8,362 bases of DNA from Pseudomonadota bacterium (GCA_027295475.1 JAPUKV010000116.1:1-8362), one strand, 5' to 3'; shown: positions 1 through 6,784, counted from the stretch's first letter. The notes: generated by a model not told the origin, from the letters alone. Translations and numbers: made by a program.

Positions 1-230
1 GCGTACCGAATTTCGATTTCTCAGTCATAGCAGGAGACCGGACCATCGATCCGATCACCTCCGCGGTCCTGCCCAACCCGGACGATGGCAGGGTTTCGGT
101 CAGCGACACGCGTCTGGAAGGCATGCGTGACTTCGTGGTCGTGCCGGTGAGTCATGCCATGATCATGCAGGATCGGGATGTGATCCGCCTGGTCATAAAC
201 TACCTGGCGCGTGGCAGCTTCAATCCTTAA
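1..230 (+). CDS. alpha/beta hydrolase (lipase-like), C-terminal fragment
   Basis: Only the last 75 codons lie in the window; the reading frame begins at base 3 and ends with TAA at 228-230. The visible peptide starts VPNFDFSVIAGDRTIDPI and ends with NYLARGSFNP. The segment 'VIAGDRTIDP' fits the strand and loop that carry the acidic residue of an alpha/beta hydrolase triad. About 45 residues later, 'VVPVSHAMIMQDRDVIRLV' fits the catalytic-histidine loop followed by the last helix. This tail resembles lipase/acyltransferase-type alpha/beta hydrolases of proteobacteria. The nucleophile elbow and any signal peptide lie upstream of the window, so the substrate cannot be stated. The stop is 27 bases before the next gene, on the same strand, which suggests an operon with the PPIase. 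The fold assignment is fairly sure; the specific enzyme class is inference. Confidence 0.7.
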   Translation, partial: VPNFDFSVIAGDRTIDPITSAVLPNPDDGRVSVSDTRLEGMRDFVVVPVSHAMIMQDRDVIRLVINYLARGSFNP

Positions 231-257
231 AGCACGCTCCGATGGGAGACTAAAAAC

Positions 258-869
258 GTGATCAGAAAAACAATAATTACATTCTTGTCCTTAATCTTGT
301 TGTCGGTATTTTCTGTCGTTAACGCTGACGAGGGAACTGTCAGGGTCACGATGGCGACCAGCCAGGGTGACATCGAAATTGATCTGTACATGGACAAAGC
401 GCCGATAACCGTCGGAAACTTTCTCAAGCTTGCCGAGGGCGAATACCTCGACGGCGGCAGTTTCTATCGAGTCGTCACCTACGAGAACGACAATGGCAAC
501 CCCAAAATCGAAGTGATCCAGGGTGGTCGCGGTGAGGAAGAGAGTCCATTTGCGCCAATCGATCACGAAACCACGCAGCAAACGGGAATTCTGCACAAGG
601 ACGGCGTGATCTCGATGGCGCGAGGCGATGTCGGTACTGCCAGCTCGGAGTTCTTTATCTGTCTGGGAGACCAGCCGGGACTCGACCACGGCAATGTCCG
701 CAACCCTGACGAGCAGGGATTTGCAGCATTTGGCCAGGTCGTAAGCGGCATGGATGTTGTCAGGCGCATCAACGCGTCGCCGGCCGATGGCCCGAGCGAT
801 TCCGATTACACCAAAGGACAGATTCTGACCGAGCCAGTCGTTATTGTTTCCGTACGACGTACCAAATAG
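258..869 (+). CDS. secreted cyclophilin-type peptidyl-prolyl cis-trans isomerase
   Basis: The 203-residue product is a cyclophilin that isomerises X-Pro bonds, predicted periplasmic. Translation starts at GTG 258, preceded by GGGAG at 244-248. Residues 1-23 form a signal peptide: Arg3 and Lys4, a hydrophobic core, then cleavage after VVNA. The cyclophilin domain fills about residues 27-201. It begins with VTMATSQGDIEIDLY and continues with 'APITVGNFLKLAEGEYLDG'. The catalytic arginine is in FYR (Arg71), and IQGG (Gln88), SEFFI (Phe132-Phe133) and FAAFGQVVSGMDVV follow. The site equivalent to Trp121 of human cyclophilin A reads LDHG, so His144 may take its place, and a short insertion (NVRNPDEQGF) follows. 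That variation in the active-site rim may lower cyclosporin affinity, as in other bacterial cyclophilins. It could be called PpiA-like, but a precise orthologue is not claimed. The gene is followed directly by a REP doublet. Confidence 0.93.
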   Translation: MIRKTIITFLSLILLSVFSVVNADEGTVRVTMATSQGDIEIDLYMDKAPITVGNFLKLAEGEYLDGGSFYRVVTYENDNGNPKIEVIQGGRGEEESPFAPIDHETTQQTGILHKDGVISMARGDVGTASSEFFICLGDQPGLDHGNVRNPDEQGFAAFGQVVSGMDVVRRINASPADGPSDSDYTKGQILTEPVVIVSVRRTK

Positions 870-942
870 GAATTCGCCCGCTGGGGCGGGCTCCTACGGA
901 ATCGCGGGAAATCTGTAGGAGCCCGCCCCGGCGGGCGAATTC
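870..942. repeat. inverted REP doublet (REPIN-like) downstream of the PPIase gene
   Basis: Bases 870-897 and 915-942 are inverted copies of a 28-base unit with a single mismatch, separated by 17 bases. The right copy starts GTAGGAGCCCGCCCCGGCGG and ends GCGAATTC. Each unit has the make-up of gammaproteobacterial REP sequences: a GTAG head followed by a short GC-rich palindrome (GCCCGC, 4-base loop, GCGGGC). Two head-inward REPs in inverted orientation are what is called a REPIN, mobilised in trans by a RAYT (TnpA-REP) transposase. No RAYT gene is present here, so this would be a dispersed copy. It starts one base after the PPIase stop codon and could stabilise or end that transcript, although no T-run follows. 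Confidence 0.8.
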
Positions 943-983
943 TCGATCGTCAGCTTAGGGTCGCAATTGGCCCCTCAGGACTC

Positions 984-1052
984 ACCTCCAAGCGCATAAT
1001 CACGCTTAACTAGGTGGTTCCGAAAGTCCAGGGCCAAACCAAGGAGCGGACA
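984..1052 (+). repeat. left arm of a 69-base imperfect inverted repeat
   Basis: This stretch aligns, with gaps, to the reverse complement of 1680-1748. Shared words occur in the same order: ACCTCC (984-989), AGCGCAT (991-997), AGGTG (1012-1016), TCCG (1019-1022), AAACCAAGG (1036-1044) and AGCGGACA (1045-1052). Both arms span 69 bases, and together they enclose the small membrane-protein gene. The arm overlaps most of the candidate attC site. It may be a terminal repeat of a small element, or one copy of a dispersed intergenic repeat that happens to lie in inverted orientation to another. It contains no coding sequence. Confidence 0.6.
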
Positions 1053-1097
1053 CACAATACGGTTCAGACAGGCGGCCAGCGCAGCGACTTGTTAGGC
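1004..1097 (-). other. candidate integron attC-like recombination site
   Basis: Read on the minus strand, the site opens with GCCTAAC (bases 1097-1091), which fits the R'' core RYYYAAC and contains the TAA stop of the membrane-protein gene. It closes 94 bases later with GTTAAGC (1010-1004), which fits the R' core GTTRRRY. The two cores are complementary at 6 of 7 positions. Candidate L boxes GTCGCTGCG and CGGAACCAC sit just inside and pair at 6 of 9 positions. A stop codon fused to R'' is typical of integron cassettes, and the length lies within the known attC range. The central part pairs poorly (short GGCC and AACC/GGTT stems only), so the site is either degenerate or a chance match. No integrase or second clear attC is seen. 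Confidence 0.38.
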
Positions 1098-1611
1098 ATC
1101 TGCCCGCACAAATCGTAGTAATAAAACAAACATTGCACAACACAAAATCAGCAGATATATCAGCCCCACAAGAAAACCGGAAAATGTATGTTGCAGTCCC
1201 GCGCCGATGGTGTTTAGAAACTGGGTCGCTACAACGGGAACGCTTAGAAATACTAGAATCAATCGAACGCCCGGTACAAAGTCCGGATCTTCAGTGGCTC
1301 GAAGTTCTTTCTGTTTGCGGATCATTCTGAACAGGATGGAGATGATAAAGACAGCCAAAAAAGCACTTCCAAAACTCCAATTGACTGCCTCCGCGACGCC
1401 AAAGTAGTGAAAGCCAAACGGTGCCACCGAAAGCACAAGACCGGTCAGGCTTATTTCGAGCAGCGCTCGAAAACGAATTACGTCAACCGGCCTCCATTTT
1501 CCTTCGGACCGATGACCGAGGGTCGCGACGATTCCCGTAAACCCAGCAAAAGCCACGAATATCTCGGCCAATATTGTAAGTACGTCGGACCCTTGCAACA
1601 TCGCTACCTAA
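1010..1611 (-). mobile_element. candidate lone gene cassette carrying the membrane-protein gene
   Basis: If the attC-like site is real, recombination between G and TT of each core would delimit a cassette of about 600 bases. Its 5' boundary would be the core GTTAGGT (minus strand, 1612-1606), only four bases before the ATG. Its 3' boundary would be GTTAAGC at 1010-1004. Such compact packing, with the core just upstream of the start and the stop inside the next core, is the usual architecture of integron cassettes. The 5' core would also supply the AGG of the ribosome binding site. A single cassette without an array or an intI gene would imply secondary-site insertion or decay of an old array. 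A competing reading is an element bounded by the inverted repeats at 984-1052 and 1680-1748. Confidence 0.33.
1092..1601 (-). CDS. small multi-pass membrane protein of unknown function
   Basis: The product has 169 residues and about five predicted membrane helices, near residues 7-29, 46-67, 73-93, 112-134 and 139-165. The N-terminal 'LAEIFVAFAGFTGIVATLG' and the loop RSEGKWRPVDVIRFRALLE recall a family of small uncharacterised bacterial membrane proteins, but no function is known to me. The second loop (RMIRKQKELRATEDPDF) is highly charged. There are no catalytic motifs and no signal peptide apart from the first helix. The start ATG (1601-1599) has AGG five bases upstream, inside the motif GTTAGGT. 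The TAA stop is part of GCCTAAC, so both ends touch integron-like core motifs. The gene faces away from the upstream PPIase and shares its direction with the MOSC gene, 157 bases behind it. Several stretches are visibly more AT-rich than uvrA or the MFS gene, which would fit acquired DNA. Confidence 0.72.
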   Translation of the reverse strand: MLQGSDVLTILAEIFVAFAGFTGIVATLGHRSEGKWRPVDVIRFRALLEISLTGLVLSVAPFGFHYFGVAEAVNWSFGSAFLAVFIISILFRMIRKQKELRATEDPDFVPGVRLILVFLSVPVVATQFLNTIGAGLQHTFSGFLVGLIYLLILCCAMFVLLLRFVRADA

Positions 1612-1621
1612 CAGGTAATGA

Positions 1622-1642
1622 ACTGACAGTATTGTCAGTATA
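1622..1642 (-). promoter_or_regulatory. candidate promoter -10 with overlapping operator-like dyad
   Basis: Upstream of the membrane-protein gene, the minus strand reads TATACT at 1642-1637, five of six matches to the -10 consensus. No good -35 stands at the right distance. A perfect 7-base dyad with a 4-base loop (ACTGACA GTAT TGTCAGT on the plus strand, 1622-1639) lies just downstream and overlaps the expected transcription start, the position of a repressor operator. A second dyad, ATCAAT N7 ATTGAT (1642-1660), lies immediately upstream. Promoter activity is inferred; the dyads are seen directly. Confidence 0.3.
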
Positions 1643-1679
1643 TCAATGATCGAAATTGATTAACTTTGGGTGCTGCGAA

Positions 1680-1748
1680 TGTCCGCTTTGTGGTCTCGCC
1701 TTGGTTTCACGGACACCTGACATTGGCACGATAATGCGCTGGGGAGGT
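1680..1748 (-). repeat. right arm of the 69-base imperfect inverted repeat
   Basis: On the plus strand this arm contains TGTCCGCT (1680-1687), CCTTGGTTT (1699-1707), CGGA (1710-1713), CACCT (1714-1718), ATGCGCT (1734-1740) and GGAGGT (1743-1748). Reverse-complemented, these are the same words in the same order as in 984-1052. The arm has 11 extra bases between CCTTGGTTT and TGTCCGCT that the left arm lacks, offset by shorter gaps elsewhere. It also has its own internal dyad, TGTCCG (1680-1685) with CGGACA (1710-1715), which could form a stem. It lies 10 bases beyond the stop codon of the MOSC gene and might act in ending that transcript, but no T-run follows. Confidence 0.6.
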
Positions 1749-1758
1749 TAATCCATGT

Positions 1759-2514
1759 TCAACTCCCTATTTCTACTTCTTCTCCACAACGGAGCGTGCC
1801 GGGCTCCAATGCACGAAGTTCAACCCCGGCATTCCCGTCGTTGTTTTTCAGAATAGTTCTTATCACCTCGATGTCTTTTGGAAGATCACCTTGACTTCGC
1901 GTAACCATTACGCAGCGAGGTTTGCGGTCAATCACCTGGCACTTCAATGACCCAAGAGTCAATTTCCTATTGACCCACTCGTTTTCCACGAAGCCGGTAT
2001 CATCAGTATCAATAACGAAATTTGGACGGAAACGGGCACGGTGAAACACAGAGTCCGGCTGTAATCGACGCAGCTCACTGAGAGTCGCAGTTGTCAGTAG
2101 GTGCAGTGGCGCACGGTCGAAAAATGCCTCTGTTCCCGGCTCCCACAGGAACGGCTCGCCCTCACCTTCTGTTATGGCCGTCGGAAATTCGTGTCGAATA
2201 GTCTGAGTAGATTCTGCCGAGCGCGTAATCACATTGCGTCCCAGTAGTGCTGATAGCCCGTTCGCAGCTTCAGTTGAATCGACCGGAAACTCCGAGCCAT
2301 CTGGCAGTGCAATCACTATTTCGCCATTTATTGTCCACGCACGGCAACTCAACAGCTCGGCATATCGTTTGGCACTCAGTGAAACGCCGGATTCTGCATC
2401 AACTACAGCCCACTGCCGATCTCCCTGTATTCCGCCAGGTTCAACCTCAGCCTGATCCAACTCCTCCCCCAGCATCGATTTGACTGGGTAGCGCCATACC
2501 TCAGTGACTTTCAC
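1759..2514 (-). CDS. MOSC-domain protein with N-terminal beta-barrel domain
   Basis: The product has 251 residues when started at GTG 2514-2512. That start is chosen because AAGGGGG lies 7 bases upstream and the protein then begins MKVTEVWRYPVKSM, the usual opening of the MOSC_N family. An ATG 29 codons further up (2601) would add a tail unlike the family and lacks a good ribosome site. Residues 1 to about 110 form the MOSC_N barrel, with YPVKSM at 9-14 and GIQGDRQWAVVD at 28-39. The MOSC domain follows from about residue 125, with 'RFRPNFVID' (161-169) and the conserved cysteine Cys201 in 'RKPRCVMVTRSQGD'. Relatives include E. coli YcbX and eukaryotic mARC, which bind molybdenum cofactor and reduce N-hydroxylated compounds. 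Whether this one binds Moco or passes electrons cannot be read from sequence; no ferredoxin domain is fused. It lies 95 bases downstream of uvrA, same strand. Confidence 0.88.
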   Translation of the reverse strand: MKVTEVWRYPVKSMLGEELDQAEVEPGGIQGDRQWAVVDAESGVSLSAKRYAELLSCRAWTINGEIVIALPDGSEFPVDSTEAANGLSALLGRNVITRSAESTQTIRHEFPTAITEGEGEPFLWEPGTEAFFDRAPLHLLTTATLSELRRLQPDSVFHRARFRPNFVIDTDDTGFVENEWVNRKLTLGSLKCQVIDRKPRCVMVTRSQGDLPKDIEVIRTILKNNDGNAGVELRALEPGTLRCGEEVEIGS

Positions 2515-2521
2515 TTCTGTG

Positions 2522-2528
2522 CCCCCTT
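2522..2528 (-). promoter_or_regulatory. ribosome binding site that decides the MOSC gene start
   Basis: On the minus strand AAGGGGG (2528-2522) precedes GTG 2514 by 7 bases. It is the only strong Shine-Dalgarno match near the 5' end of this gene and sets the start at MKVTEVW. In the 95 bases between uvrA and this start there is an A-rich tract (minus strand TTTATAAAAAAAGG), but no convincing promoter or terminator. Confidence 0.7.
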
Positions 2529-2609
2529 GATAACGCTTCTCGCCGGTCGATAATTTGCCTTTTTTTATAAACATCGAACGCCCGGGTCGCCCCGCGCACA
2601 ATACAATTG

Positions 2610-5456
2610 TCAGGCGCGCTGTTTCTGACGCTCCCCGTTCAATAGCCGCTGTAAATACTGCCCGGTAAACGATGCCTTGGTATCGGCGACGTCCTCTGGC
2701 GTGCCGGTCGCAATGACCTGGCCACCGCCGTCACCGCCTTCGGGTCCGAGATCCACGATCCAGTCCGCCGTCTTGATGACATCCAGGTTGTGCTCGATGA
2801 CAACCACGGTGTTGCCCTTGTCCCGCAGGCGGTGCAACACGGCGAGCAGCTGTTCGATGTCATGGAAGTGCAGACCGGTTGTCGGCTCGTCCAGGATGTA
2901 AAGCGTGCTGCCCGTATCACGTTTCGATAATTCCTTGGCCAGCTTAACGCGTTGCGCTTCGCCGCCCGAGAGTGTCGTCGCGTTCTGACCCAGGCGAATA
3001 TAGGACAGACCTACGTCCATCAAGGTCCCCAGTTTCCTGGCAACGACCGGTACGTTCCTGAAAAACTCCGACGAGTCTTCAACAGTCATGTTCAGAACTT
3101 CGTGGATGTTTCTGCCTTTGTAGCGGATCTCGAGTGTCTCGCGGTTGTAGCGCTTCCCGCGACAAACGTCGCAGGGAACGTAGATGTCCGGCAGGAAGTG
3201 CATCTCAACCTTGATGACGCCGTCTCCCTGGCAGGCCTCGCAGCGTCCGCCCTTGACGTTAAAACTGAAGCGGCCTGGCATGTACCCGCGTGCGCGCGCT
3301 TCCGGTGTGCCAGCGAACAACTCCCGAATCGGAGTGAACAACCCACTGTAAGTCGCGGGATTGGATCTCGGCGTTCTGCCGATCGGGCTCTGACTGATAT
3401 CGATCACCCGATCGACAAGATCAAGACCCTTGATTTCGTCATGTGGCGCCGGATTGCGGCTATTTCGATTCAGCGTCTCTGCGACCGCTTTGTACAAGGT
3501 GTCATTGATGAGCGTCGATTTGCCGGATCCCGACACGCCGGTCACGCAGGTCATCAGGCCGACCGGAATCGAGACATCGATATGCTTTAGATTGTTTCCG
3601 CTTGCGCCCTTGATCACCAACTGGCGACTCGCATCCGGGCTGGTGCGCTGGTCCGGTACCGCAATCGCACGCCTGCCGGACAAGTACTGCCCGGTCAGCG
3701 ACTGTGTTTCCTGAATGATGACGTCCGGCGGCCCTTGAGCCACGATCTGGCCGCCGTGCACGCCGGCGCCCGGCCCGAGGTCGACCACATGATCTGCAGC
3801 GAGGATCGCCTCTTCGTCATGTTCAACCACGATAACGGTATTGCCGATATCACGCAGATGCAGCAAGGTCCCCAGCAAGCGCTTGTTGTCCCGTTGATGC
3901 AACCCGATCGATGGTTCATCGAGGATGTACATAACACCAACGAGGCCGGAACCGATCTGACTGGCGAGGCGAATGCGTTGTGCTTCACCGCCAGACAAAG
4001 TTTCGGCGCTGCGATTCAAAGAGAGGTAGTCGAGGCCGACGTCGCTGAGAAAAGCGAGACGTTGGCCGATTTCATTCACAATCTTGTCAGCGATGGTGCC
4101 CCGCCAGCCGTCGAGTTTCAGCGTTTCGAAAAAACGCCGGGCATGGCCGACCGACATGTCACTAATCTCCGGCAACGACAGGTCAGCAACGAATACGTTT
4201 CGCGCGGAGCGATTCAGGCGGGTTCCCCCGCACTCCGGACAGGGGCGGCTATTCAGGAAGCGCGACAGTTCTTCGCGAACGGCACTCGACTCCGTTTCCC
4301 GGTAGCGGCGATCCAGGTTCGGAATCACGCCTTCGAAACGGTGCAGTTGCTTGATTTCCAACCCGCGCGAATTGGCATAACGAAACTCGACTTTCTCCTT
4401 GCCACTGCCGAACAGAACGACTTGTTGAAATTTTTCGCTCAGTTCACTGAACGGCAATTCGATATCGAATTTGTAGTGTGCCGCGAGGCTTTGGATCATC
4501 TGGAAATAATAGGTGGTCTTGCGATCCCAGCCGCGAATGGCGCCACCGGCCAGCGACAGATCGGAATTGACAACGACACGGTCCGGGTCGAAAAACTGTT
4601 TAACACCGAGACCGTCGCAACCGGAGCATGCGCCTGTCGGGTTGTTGAAAGAGAACAGGCGCGGTTCGAGTTCGGTCAGGCTGTAGCCACAGATATTGCA
4701 GGCGAAGCGATCCGAGAAGACCAGCTCTTCTTTGTCTTTTTCTTCCATGAAAACGATGCGCGCGACCCCGTCGGCCAGGCGCAGCGCCGTTTCGAAAGAT
4801 TCGGCCAGGCGCTGCTTCATGTCACCTTTGACTTTGAAACGATCCACGACCGCGTCGATATTGTGCTTGCGCCGCAGGTCCAGTTGCGGCGGGTCGTCCA
4901 GCTCGTAGACTTCGCCATCGATTCGTGCGCGAATAAATCCCTGTGCTTGCAGGTCCTGCATTAGCTGCACATGCTCGCCTTTGCGTTCGGCAACCACCGG
5001 TGCCAGTAACATGAGTCGGCTGCCCTCCGGCATCGCCAGCACCTGGTCGACCATCTGGCTTACGGTTTGCGCCTCGAGGGTTACGCCATGGTCCGGGCAA
5101 CGCGGTATGCCGGCCCGGGCAAACAGGAGACGCAGGTAATCGTAAATTTCGGTAACGGTGCCAACCGTCGAGCGCGGATTATGCGAAGTGGATTTTTGCT
5201 CGATCGAGATAGCCGGCGACAAACCCTCGATATGATCGACGTCGGGTTTTTCCATCATCGACAGGAATTGCCTGGCGTAGGCAGACAGGGACTCGACATA
5301 GCGGCGCTGACCTTCAGCATAGATCGTGTCGAATGCGAGCGAAGATTTGCCGGACCCCGAGAGGCCGGTAAACACGATCAGCTTATCCCGCGGCAACCTG
5401 AGGTCGATGTTTTTCAGGTTGTGCGTTCGTGCGCCGCGAATGTCGATTGATTTCAT
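2610..5456 (-). CDS. uvrA: excinuclease ABC subunit A (UvrA)
   Basis: UvrA is the damage-recognition ATPase of nucleotide excision repair; as a dimer it loads UvrB on lesions. The start ATG 5456-5454 gives [19 protein letters not shown], the family's normal N-terminus, and 948 residues against 940 in E. coli. An upstream ATG at 5519 would add 21 unrelated residues. Both ATPase modules are intact. Module one has Walker [10 protein letters not shown] (31-39), signature LSGGEAQR (487-494) and Walker B ILDEP (511-515). Module two has VSGSGKST (641-648), LSGGEAQR (829-836) and ILDEP (854-858). Zinc-binding pairs are CNIC (253/256) with CSGC (277/280), and CEAC (739/742) with CDVC (762/765). CPEC (406/409) matches a further conserved Cys pair of UvrA. 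Nothing is truncated. The start has no clear Shine-Dalgarno. It is divergent from the MFS gene and shares an 86-base region with it, where a LexA-like dyad lies. The MOSC gene follows. Confidence 0.99.
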   Translation of the reverse strand: MKSIDIRGARTHNLKNIDLRLPRDKLIVFTGLSGSGKSSLAFDTIYAEGQRRYVESLSAYARQFLSMMEKPDVDHIEGLSPAISIEQKSTSHNPRSTVGTVTEIYDYLRLLFARAGIPRCPDHGVTLEAQTVSQMVDQVLAMPEGSRLMLLAPVVAERKGEHVQLMQDLQAQGFIRARIDGEVYELDDPPQLDLRRKHNIDAVVDRFKVKGDMKQRLAESFETALRLADGVARIVFMEEKDKEELVFSDRFACNICGYSLTELEPRLFSFNNPTGACSGCDGLGVKQFFDPDRVVVNSDLSLAGGAIRGWDRKTTYYFQMIQSLAAHYKFDIELPFSELSEKFQQVVLFGSGKEKVEFRYANSRGLEIKQLHRFEGVIPNLDRRYRETESSAVREELSRFLNSRPCPECGGTRLNRSARNVFVADLSLPEISDMSVGHARRFFETLKLDGWRGTIADKIVNEIGQRLAFLSDVGLDYLSLNRSAETLSGGEAQRIRLASQIGSGLVGVMYILDEPSIGLHQRDNKRLLGTLLHLRDIGNTVIVVEHDEEAILAADHVVDLGPGAGVHGGQIVAQGPPDVIIQETQSLTGQYLSGRRAIAVPDQRTSPDASRQLVIKGASGNNLKHIDVSIPVGLMTCVTGVSGSGKSTLINDTLYKAVAETLNRNSRNPAPHDEIKGLDLVDRVIDISQSPIGRTPRSNPATYSGLFTPIRELFAGTPEARARGYMPGRFSFNVKGGRCEACQGDGVIKVEMHFLPDIYVPCDVCRGKRYNRETLEIRYKGRNIHEVLNMTVEDSSEFFRNVPVVARKLGTLMDVGLSYIRLGQNATTLSGGEAQRVKLAKELSKRDTGSTLYILDEPTTGLHFHDIEQLLAVLHRLRDKGNTVVVIEHNLDVIKTADWIVDLGPEGGDGGGQVIATGTPEDVADTKASFTGQYLQRLLNGERQKQRA

Positions 5457-5484
5457 AGGTGTTCTGCAGTGAACGTCGAACAAC

Positions 5485-5500
5485 CTGTTAATATACGCCG
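5485..5500. promoter_or_regulatory. candidate degenerate LexA (SOS) box upstream of uvrA
   Basis: The plus strand reads CTGTTAATATACGCCG. It has the CTG half-site, a 10-base AT-rich spacer and CCG in place of CAG. On the uvrA strand it reads CGGCGTATATTAACAG, matching the E. coli consensus CTGTATATATATACAG at 11 of 16 positions. It overlaps the proposed uvrA -10, where a repressor would act. In E. coli uvrA is a LexA target and shares its control region with divergent ssb; here the MFS gene occupies the ssb place. One half-site is imperfect, so this is only a candidate. Confidence 0.35.
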
Positions 5501-5519
5501 CCGCGCGTTCACGGCGCAA
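5490..5519 (-). promoter_or_regulatory. candidate sigma-70 promoter of uvrA
   Basis: On the minus strand, TTGCGC (5519-5514) and TATATT (5495-5490) are spaced 18 bases apart. The -10 matches 5 of 6 consensus bases; the -35 keeps only the TTG. A transcript would start near 5483, leaving a leader of about 27 bases before the uvrA ATG. Confidence 0.4.
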
Positions 5520-5542
5520 AGGCAGTATGCAATTAACTATTA

Positions 5543-6721
5543 ATGAGCAAGCAATTAAGCCAGTTTTTTTCCGTAATGCTGCCCGTCGAACGACGCGCCG
5601 TCTCGGTAGTTGCGCTCATGGCGATGTGCCGCATGTTCGGTTTGTTCGCTTTACTGCCGGTTCTCGCGATTTATGCGGCCGATTTGCAGGACGCCACCCC
5701 CGCACTGATTGGTCTGGCGGTTGGCGCTTATGGCCTGACTCAGGCTGTGTTGCAAATTCCCTTCGGGGCTATCTCGGACCGGATCGGACGGATCCCGGTC
5801 ATTGTCTTCGGACTCGCGCTATTCGCAGCGGGCAGTATTCTCGCGGCACAGAGCGACAGCATTTACGGGGTCATTGCAGGCCGCTTGCTGCAGGGGGCGG
5901 GCGCTATCTCGGCTACTTTGACGGCGCTGCTTGCCGATGCCACCCGGGAAGCGGTGCGGACGCGAACGATGGCGATATTCGGCATCGCGATCGGCAGTTC
6001 ATTTCTGCTGGCGCTCATCATCGGCCCGGTCATTGCGGCTGCCAGCGGCGTGCGCTCGCTATTCTGGCTCGCGGCCGTGTTAGCGGTGGTTGCAGCCCTG
6101 CTCTTGTTGCTGCTGCCCGGCGGGATTGACAGGCCTGCCCAGCGGCCGGATCGCCGGCTCAGTGCAGCGATCAGGCCGGATCTGCTGCGGCTGGACTTTT
6201 ACATTTTCGTCCTGCATACCTTGTTGACCGCAAGCTTCGTCGCTTTGCCATTCCTGCTTCGCGATGAGCTTCACCTGGCCCTTTCTGACCACTGGCAGAT
6301 GTACGTCGGCGCACTCCTGACCTCGCTCCTGGGCACGGTGCCACTGATCCTCGCCGATGAACGCAAGGGTAAGTCGTCAACACTCACAATAGCGATCCTG
6401 TTGCTGGTATTGGGACAGCTTATGCTGGCAATCGCCGGGTTCAATCTGATCATCGTTTATGTCGCACTTGCGGTATTTTTCGCTGGTTTCAACTTCCTGG
6501 AGGCCGGGTTGCCGGCAAGACTCTCAATCCGGGCCTCGGGCGACCTGCGTGGTGCGTCGCTGGGCGTATTTTCGAGTTCGCAGTTTCTCGGGGCCTTTGC
6601 CGGCGGCCTGATCGGCGGCCGCTTCCTCGCAGGCGGCGACCCGTCTACGGTTTTCGCCGTCTGCGCCCTGCTGGCGGGGGTGTGGCTGGTCGTGCACCGA
6701 CTCGCCGCTGACTCAGACTAA
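5543..6721 (+). CDS. MFS transporter of the YajR type, without the C-terminal YAM domain
   Basis: This 392-residue inner-membrane protein is a 12-helix major facilitator, probably a proton-driven exporter; its substrate is unknown. Similarity to E. coli YajR is clear in '[20 protein letters not shown]' (64-83, containing motif A), RLLQGAGAI (114-122, motif B), [20 protein letters not shown] and [12 protein letters not shown]. YajR has about 454 residues because of a cytoplasmic ferredoxin-like YAM domain after helix 12; here the protein stops shortly after the last helix ([12 protein letters not shown]). The start is uncertain: ATG 5543 has no good ribosome site, and Met12 (5576), just before PVERRAV, aligns equally well with YajR-type starts. 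It is divergent from uvrA and 123 bases ahead of ssb. The same three-gene neighbourhood occurs in Pseudomonas aeruginosa (uvrA, MFS, ssb), which supports vertical descent. Confidence 0.92.
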   Translation: MSKQLSQFFSVMLPVERRAVSVVALMAMCRMFGLFALLPVLAIYAADLQDATPALIGLAVGAYGLTQAVLQIPFGAISDRIGRIPVIVFGLALFAAGSILAAQSDSIYGVIAGRLLQGAGAISATLTALLADATREAVRTRTMAIFGIAIGSSFLLALIIGPVIAAASGVRSLFWLAAVLAVVAALLLLLLPGGIDRPAQRPDRRLSAAIRPDLLRLDFYIFVLHTLLTASFVALPFLLRDELHLALSDHWQMYVGALLTSLLGTVPLILADERKGKSSTLTIAILLLVLGQLMLAIAGFNLIIVYVALAVFFAGFNFLEAGLPARLSIRASGDLRGASLGVFSSSQFLGAFAGGLIGGRFLAGGDPSTVFAVCALLAGVWLVVHRLAADSD

Positions 6722-6730
6722 ATGGCAGCC

Positions 6731-6773
6731 GCCAAATCGACCGATACTGCCTAATTTCAGGCTGGTATTTGGC
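6731..6773. terminator. hairpin between MFS gene and ssb, possible weak terminator
   Basis: GCCAAAT (6731-6737) and ATTTGGC (6767-6773) are perfect inverted repeats. Inside them, GCCT (6749-6752) and AGGC (6759-6762) can form an inner stem around AATTTC. The structure begins 10 bases after the MFS stop. No T-run follows, so if it ends transcription it is not a classical intrinsic terminator. It may instead be an RNA stem or a binding site upstream of ssb. Confidence 0.35.
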
Positions 6774-6784
6774 AAGTCAGGCCC

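Noticed and set aside
870..942. Treating the long hairpin as an intrinsic terminator only
   Set aside because: No T-run follows, and the internal GTAG-headed palindromes in both arms fit a REP doublet better.
1407..1649. An 80-codon plus-strand frame opposite the membrane-protein gene
   Set aside because: No family features; the minus-strand frame encodes well-formed membrane helices and has sensible start and stop context.
2515..2601. N-terminal extension of the MOSC protein to the ATG at 2601
   Set aside because: The extra 29 residues do not match MOSC_N proteins, while GTG 2514 has a strong ribosome site and yields the family N-terminus.
2560..2612. Hairpin GCGCGC...GTGCGCG at the 3' end of uvrA as a terminator
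   Set aside because: The stem is only about five base pairs with a long loop, includes the uvrA stop codon, and has no adjoining T-run on the uvrA strand.
3735..4964. A 409-codon open frame on the plus strand
   Set aside because: It lies wholly antisense to uvrA, whose motifs are intact throughout; its translation shows no recognisable domain and has the skewed composition of a shadow frame.
5527..6129. A 200-codon frame with ATG 5527 preceded by AAAGG at a good distance
   Set aside because: It overlaps the MFS gene in another frame, and its product is rich in Arg, Gly and Ala without any motif. The ribosome-site match may be chance or may aid loading for the MFS start 16 bases on.
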